Source: Chlamydiota bacterium (GTDB lineage: Bacteria > Chlamydiota > Chlamydiia > Chlamydiales > RGXB01). From it: DNA of 64,000 bases. The notes below the pieces were generated by a model. That model was not told the origin of the DNA. It ran no database searches and worked only from the letters and a program-made list of their open reading frames with translations. Each line of letters begins with the position of its first letter. The first letter of the stretch is position 1. Shown here one piece after another: positions 59,923 through 64,000 of this stretch. Location: positions 1-64,000 of the forward strand of contig VGMF01000006.1 of assembly GCA_016866475.1 (NCBI GenBank), read 5' to 3'. Made by a program: the position numbers and the translations under genes.

Positions 59923-61713
59923 TTAGGGATCTGGTGCACAAATTTCTTGGGATAGTCTTAGAAATTCTTCCCTAAACGAGCTCTTTTCTTTTGTTCTTGC
60001 CTCTATAGCGCCCTTTTTTTCTTCTCCAATACTTCCAAAAGAAGTGAGCATTTGTCTTAAGCTCTCTTTTTGTAACGATCTAAATTTTTTGTAGAGAGGA
60101 TTTTCCTTTGGACTGACTTTGGTAAGAGCTTTGGTTATTTCTCGATTGATTTCAGATTCCAGAGCACCTTCTTTAAGATTAGCCAAGTTAGTTTGGCTGT
60201 CAATCAAATCGGAGTAAGCCTTTTCATTTTGAGCAGGAAACCTTTGAAGAAAAGAGTTTAATTTTGAGAAGCTCGGGAAAAAAAGGGCTTGTGGAAAAAC
60301 TTTGCCCTCTCTTGAATTCGAGTGCTTTTCTGATTCTGCCCCCAAGTTATGCAATAAACAAAAATATTGATCCTGTTCTCCCTTGAAGACCTCCAGATAA
60401 ACCGCATGTACTGGCCACCCCCCTTTAATAATTACAGAGGGGGCATCAAAACTCATACTCAAAAGGCTGTTGAAGTTTTTTACTAAGCAGCTCCCTGAGT
60501 ATTGAATATGCTTGGGTCTTATAGAGGGTAAATTTTGAAGATCCCCCCTTTGAATAGGGGCAAGTCTTTTAACCGCCTCCTTTGGTGGAAAAAAAACTGT
60601 GAAAATTTTTTCCACGAGGTTTCTTGTCGAAGGGTCTAACTTTTCAAGCTCTTCACTGAATTCTTTAGCGGTAATTTGTATGGGGTGCTCTGCAATATTT
60701 TGGAATTTTTTTTGAATTGTTGGAAAAAGTGTGGCTATAGAAAAGATAAATAAATAAAAATAATCGATATTGCCCTTAATTGAAGATGGATCATCGGCTT
60801 TACGGATATCTAGTGCGGCATCTTCAAGCAGTTCTAGAGTTTGTGGGCCATTTTTATCTTTAATTGCTCCAAAAAATTTATTCAAAGCTCCTGTCAAAAA
60901 TTCCTCTTTCGTCCCGAATCCGGATTCTATAAAATTGAGGCAGAGTGTTTGAAGACGATCTTTCCCCAAAATATATTGAGCTTTTGGGTTTTCCCAATTT
61001 TCTAAAAAAAGAAAAAAAACCTTTTGTGATGGAAGAATTTTTTCAGAGAATAGGTAAATTGTCGATAGTGTTTTTGGGTCATTTATTTTTTTTGCAAAGA
61101 GGGCCAAAGAAAATGGGTCGTCTGTTTCAAGAATTTTTTCAAAAAAACCTGGTAGATCATTCTTGTCAATAGTTTCGACCATTATTTTTTTTTGCCAGTT
61201 GTCGGAAAGGTTCAGATAGACGGATAAAGACAATTTTTTGTCGACTTGAGAGATTATCCTTAAAACACTCTCTAAGATCTCTTTTGATTTTAGTTGGGGT
61301 ATTAGACGGATTATTAGCGGGTGAAGAGCAGGATTACGAATAAGTTCCTCGACCATCATGGATCGTCTCTCAGCAGAAAGGTTCTCGAAGTCTTTGCAGT
61401 CGAGAGTATGAAGATCTACCAGACGAGATTTTTTTGTAATCTGGAGCGCCTGATATCTCAGATTGGTTAGGTTTCTCGGGGAGAGAATAGAGGGAGCTAG
61501 AGAATGGATTTTGGTATCAGTATTCGTTTTGGATTCTCGAGGCAGGGTTGGCTTTAACAAATTTGTATCGTTGCTAGTATTTGGGAATGGAATTGGGGCT
61601 AATGCCTTTAGTGCTATAGAGGTAACATTAGAGACGTTAGGAGCTAGTATTTTCCCCATATTGCCCGATTTTACCGGAATGGATGATGGTTGTTGCGGAT
61701 CAATATGCGCCAT
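59923..61713 (-). CDS. Large unknown protein, candidate effector with possible Cys-His-Asn site
   Basis: An unrecognised 596-aa protein. The N-terminal 85 residues are Ser/Pro/Thr-rich and look disordered. Residues about 90-395 are mostly helical. The segment 403-465 shows Q404 and C409 in IQYSGSCLVKNFNSLL, H436 in GGWPVHAVYLEV and N456 in YFCLLHNLGAESEKH. This order (Q, C, H, N) is that of papain-like cysteine proteases and of a motif class in effectors of other intracellular bacteria. This is my reading of spacing only. A charged helical tail follows. No signal peptide and no ribosome binding site. Confidence 0.6.
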   Translation of the reverse strand: MAHIDPQQPSSIPVKSGNMGKILAPNVSNVTSIALKALAPIPFPNTSNDTNLLKPTLPRESKTNTDTKIHSLAPSILSPRNLTNLRYQALQITKKSRLVDLHTLDCKDFENLSAERRSMMVEELIRNPALHPLIIRLIPQLKSKEILESVLRIISQVDKKLSLSVYLNLSDNWQKKIMVETIDKNDLPGFFEKILETDDPFSLALFAKKINDPKTLSTIYLFSEKILPSQKVFFLFLENWENPKAQYILGKDRLQTLCLNFIESGFGTKEEFLTGALNKFFGAIKDKNGPQTLELLEDAALDIRKADDPSSIKGNIDYFYLFIFSIATLFPTIQKKFQNIAEHPIQITAKEFSEELEKLDPSTRNLVEKIFTVFFPPKEAVKRLAPIQRGDLQNLPSIRPKHIQYSGSCLVKNFNSLLSMSFDAPSVIIKGGWPVHAVYLEVFKGEQDQYFCLLHNLGAESEKHSNSREGKVFPQALFFPSFSKLNSFLQRFPAQNEKAYSDLIDSQTNLANLKEGALESEINREITKALTKVSPKENPLYKKFRSLQKESLRQMLTSFGSIGEEKKGAIEARTKEKSSFREEFLRLSQEICAPDP

Positions 61714-62083
61714 AAATCTGCAGATAAAGTAAAAAAGATTTTTTTAAAATCTTTCTTTTGTCATCCGGAACACAAAAAAAAAGTACAGCTACTTAAAACA
61801 GGGAAAAACCGGTTGCTTGATGGGCCTTTTACATCCTATGTTTTCCCCTACTGAAAAATAGGGCCACGAAAAGCTAGAGGTGCAGATAGGCAAAAGGATC
61901 GTCAGTTGCATCGATCTATTTGGGAACAGTAAATAGTTCATTTAAGGGTAAATTTTTAAAAGCGCCTGCTTTTAAAAATGAGAATCAGTATGAATAAATC
62001 GGCAGTAAGATCAATTTTATCTATACAAAATAATTTATTCGAAATACATTAGTACAAATTTCTAAAAAAAATTTTGAGAAAGA
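61714..62083. other. A/T-rich divergent intergenic region
   Basis: 370 bp between divergent genes at 61713 and 62084. A/T-rich, presumably with both promoters. There is a small palindrome AACCGGTT near 61808. No gene, RNA or clear operator was recognised. Confidence 0.5.
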
Positions 62084-62953
62084 ATGTTGGTTTATTGGAT
62101 ACTTACTACGCTTTTATTTCCTTTATTTGGCTTCTCACAACAGGTGATTGTTATCACAGGGGCATCGAGGGGTGTTGGATACGAGACGGCAAAATTATTG
62201 GCTTATGAGGGAAATAGGGTTTTTGGAATTGTTAGACAATCGAGTTTAAAGCAATGTAAAGACGAAAATATCGAATTTATTGCTGTCGATTATGAAGACG
62301 AGACGTCTATACAGGATGCAATTGATTATATTTTTAGCAAAACTGCAAGAGTAGATGTTTTGATCAACAATGCAGGATATGCCCTCATAGGTCCTGTAGA
62401 GACGTTGTCAGAACGACAAATTATTGAGCAGATGGAGCTGAATTTTTTAGCGCCAATTCGATTTACCAAGGCCGTTTTACCAAAAATGCGGATACACAAA
62501 AGCGGGCGCATTTTGAATATAAGTCCAGTAAATGGGATCTCTTCTCAACCTTTTGGGGCTATGTATTGTGCGAGCAAGGCCGCTTTGGAGTCTTTTTCCG
62601 AATCTTTGTCTCTCGAGATATTGCCACATAATATCCATGTTTCTATTTTGGAGCCAGGCCCGATCCTAAACGATTTTAAGCTTTTTTTGGGAGAAACCGA
62701 GCTCGAATCAAATCCTTATAAAGAGGTAATAGCTGCGATTTCCTATGAATTAGAAAATAGGCTGAAGAACCCTCTTTTTCAACAATATGGGCAAACATCC
62801 CTAGAGATTGCCTTAAAGATTCGAGAGATCCTGCAAGAAAAAAAACCAAAATTGCGCTATCAGACAAGTGATTTCGCCAAGCTTGAGGTAGAATGGAAAC
62901 TCAAAGATTTGGATGGTGAGCTATTTTTAACAAAATTTCAAGAGAACTCATGA
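62084..62953 (+). CDS. Exported short-chain dehydrogenase/reductase-like protein lacking the catalytic serine
   Basis: A 289-aa protein in which a signal-peptide-like leader (MLVYWILTTLLFPLFGFSQQ) is joined directly to a classical SDR. The cofactor motif is TGASRGVG (25-32), with NNAG at 95-98 and the YCASK active site (Tyr161, Lys165). At the catalytic Ser position, 13 residues before Tyr161, is Pro148 (LNISPVNGI). This may make it a non-canonical or inactive member. A periplasmic NAD(P)-dependent enzyme would be odd. The next gene overlaps by 4 bp and is also exported. Confidence 0.8.
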   Translation: MLVYWILTTLLFPLFGFSQQVIVITGASRGVGYETAKLLAYEGNRVFGIVRQSSLKQCKDENIEFIAVDYEDETSIQDAIDYIFSKTARVDVLINNAGYALIGPVETLSERQIIEQMELNFLAPIRFTKAVLPKMRIHKSGRILNISPVNGISSQPFGAMYCASKAALESFSESLSLEILPHNIHVSILEPGPILNDFKLFLGETELESNPYKEVIAAISYELENRLKNPLFQQYGQTSLEIALKIREILQEKKPKLRYQTSDFAKLEVEWKLKDLDGELFLTKFQENS

Positions 62954-63993
62954 AAAATATAGTTAATTTAGCATTTTTTTTTACTTGTTGTACTAGTTTT
63001 GCGCAAAGTCCTTTTATAGACTCCATTTACCAAATAGTAGTTCCCGGTTTTGAGAAGGCCTACAATGGTGCAATTTATCCACACGAAGATGGGTATTTGC
63101 TCACATTTAGAGACCACCATTTCATAGATGATGATGAAGGTGTTTGGGAAAAATTGAGATTTAGGTCAGGGATAGTAAAGCTCGACAGTTTTTTTAATAT
63201 TTGTGGGGAGCCTCAAGTACTGGAAGAGCTGAATTGGAGAGGTTATGATCCAAGATTCATAAAAATTAAAGAAGATCTCTATCTAGTATATACCTCCCCG
63301 GGCCCCGATGCGGACGATCTCACATATCAAGCAAAGATTTATATCGCCAAGTTGAGCCGACATGAAAATGGGAGGTTCCATCTGGAGAAGGAAATACACC
63401 TGCAATTTAAGAACGCAAATTTTGCTGAGAAAAATTGGATCCCTTTTTGTTATGAAGATCAGCTTTACCTGACTTATATGCTGAGACCCCATAGAGTGCT
63501 GAAAGCAGATTTAGGCACGGGAAAATGCGAAGAGGTCTATGCCACAAGGTCCGGGGTAAGATGGTATTGGGGCGCTCTTTTGGGAGGTTCACAACTCCAA
63601 CTTTGCGATGAGGGATTCTTAGGGATTTTTCATAGTAAAAGAGCCTCTGAAAAAGGCTTTAATCACTACTATGCAGGTGCTTATATTCTTTCGCCAACTC
63701 CCCCATTTGCAATCATAAGGCATTCCGTTGTCCCTTTTGAGCACCCTGATTTTTACTCGACAGATTCATTTGTGAAAAAAATTTTAAATATGCGCTGCAT
63801 TTTTCCTTTAGGGATTGCGTTAAAGGGGGAGAAGATCGTGGTTTCTTATGGTGAAAGTGATGCGGCAATCAAGTTGATGGTACTAGATAAGAAAAAGCTC
63901 TTGGAGGGTATGAGGGTGACCAAATATCAAAAAACGGTCGACTTCTTGAAAAAACCTTCAGGCATTTTTTGTAAAGAATTTACAACCGGCTAG
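62950..63993 (+). CDS. Secreted GH130-like / five-bladed beta-propeller protein
   Basis: A 347-aa protein with a signal peptide (MKNIVNLAFFFTCCTSFAQS). It has features of glycoside phosphorylase-like five-bladed propellers: GAIYPHEDGYLLTFRD, WRGYDPRFIKIKEDLYLVYTS, EKNWIPFCYEDQLYLTY and GGSQLQLCDEGFLGIFHS. Such proteins act on mannosides or other glycans, or only bind them. The substrate is not clear, and the assignment is by motif. Start overlaps the stop of the SDR gene (ATGA), so the two make one operon of exported proteins. Confidence 0.6.
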   Translation: MKNIVNLAFFFTCCTSFAQSPFIDSIYQIVVPGFEKAYNGAIYPHEDGYLLTFRDHHFIDDDEGVWEKLRFRSGIVKLDSFFNICGEPQVLEELNWRGYDPRFIKIKEDLYLVYTSPGPDADDLTYQAKIYIAKLSRHENGRFHLEKEIHLQFKNANFAEKNWIPFCYEDQLYLTYMLRPHRVLKADLGTGKCEEVYATRSGVRWYWGALLGGSQLQLCDEGFLGIFHSKRASEKGFNHYYAGAYILSPTPPFAIIRHSVVPFEHPDFYSTDSFVKKILNMRCIFPLGIALKGEKIVVSYGESDAAIKLMVLDKKKLLEGMRVTKYQKTVDFLKKPSGIFCKEFTTG

Positions 63994-64000
63994 AGTGATT

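Noticed and set aside
61975-61996. Fur-box-like sequence (TGAGAATCAGTATGAA) before the SDR gene
   Set aside because: The two halves do not match each other well, and the site is a poor fit to the 7-1-7 Fur pattern.
1-64000. CRISPR arrays, insertion sequences or prophage
   Set aside because: No regularly spaced repeat arrays, transposase motifs, or phage structural genes were seen.

Overview
The window is a contiguous piece of a chlamydial chromosome, most likely from an environmental (non-Chlamydiaceae) member of the Chlamydiae. The evidence is a short Hc1-type histone gene (hctA) next to an rRNA m5U methyltransferase and yajC, the mfd-alaS-tkt-amn-efp neighbourhood, the rnc-radA-sod-accD-dut-ptsN-ptsN-clpC-lplA run, and the dnaA / TPR chaperone-like / mraZ-rsmH-ftsL-ftsI-murE-amiA block without ftsZ. 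As far as I recall, all of these match conserved chlamydial gene order. Glutamine-dependent NAD synthetase, TspO, an archaeal/eukaryal-type ProRS and two OTU-type cysteine protease genes point to a Waddlia/Simkania/Parachlamydia-like relative, but the species cannot be fixed from sequence alone.

Layout. 0-3.4 kb: 3' end of a 5S rRNA gene and terminator, then a decayed region with a 56-bp direct repeat, a broken membrane-protein gene, TspO, an SRPBCC protein, and two broken minus-strand genes. 3.4-11 kb: hctA, rRNA methyltransferase, yajC, htpG, nadE, and an overlapping efp/epmA pair (EF-P and its lysine ligase). 11-15.5 kb: two Inc-like membrane proteins, AMP nucleosidase, and two adjacent OTU-type protease genes (candidate host-directed deubiquitinases). 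15.5-24 kb: mfd, alaS, tkt, and a secreted protein whose signal peptide is encoded inside the tkt 3' end. 24-27 kb: two small membrane proteins, a shrunken BioF-like protein and a PhyH/CT296-like oxygenase-fold protein. 27-37.5 kb: rnc, radA, sod, accD, dut, two IIA-type ptsN genes, clpC, lplA, proS. 37.5-41.1 kb: a minus-strand accessory island with two paralogous unknown proteins and a repeat protein carrying a PP1-docking-like motif. 41.2-49.7 kb: LysE-like transporter, a SurA/PpiD-like anchored protein, a carbohydrate-binding-like protein, a GcvH-like lipoyl carrier, a very large AsmA/TamB-like protein and a truncated ComF-like protein. 49.7-60 kb: dnaA (minus), TPR protein and partner, an MraZ operator with the dcw-type operon mraZ-rsmH-ftsL-ftsI-murE-amiA, tRNA-Arg and gnd. 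60-64 kb: a 596-aa unknown protein with a possible Cys-His-Asn site, then an overlapping pair of exported proteins (an SDR lacking its catalytic Ser, and a GH130-like propeller).

Housekeeping genes are mostly in tight, often overlapping operons. The accessory genes sit between the conserved blocks and are the likely host-interaction genes. No CRISPR array, insertion sequence or prophage was seen. Comparisons with other chlamydiae are from memory, and domain calls are by eye.
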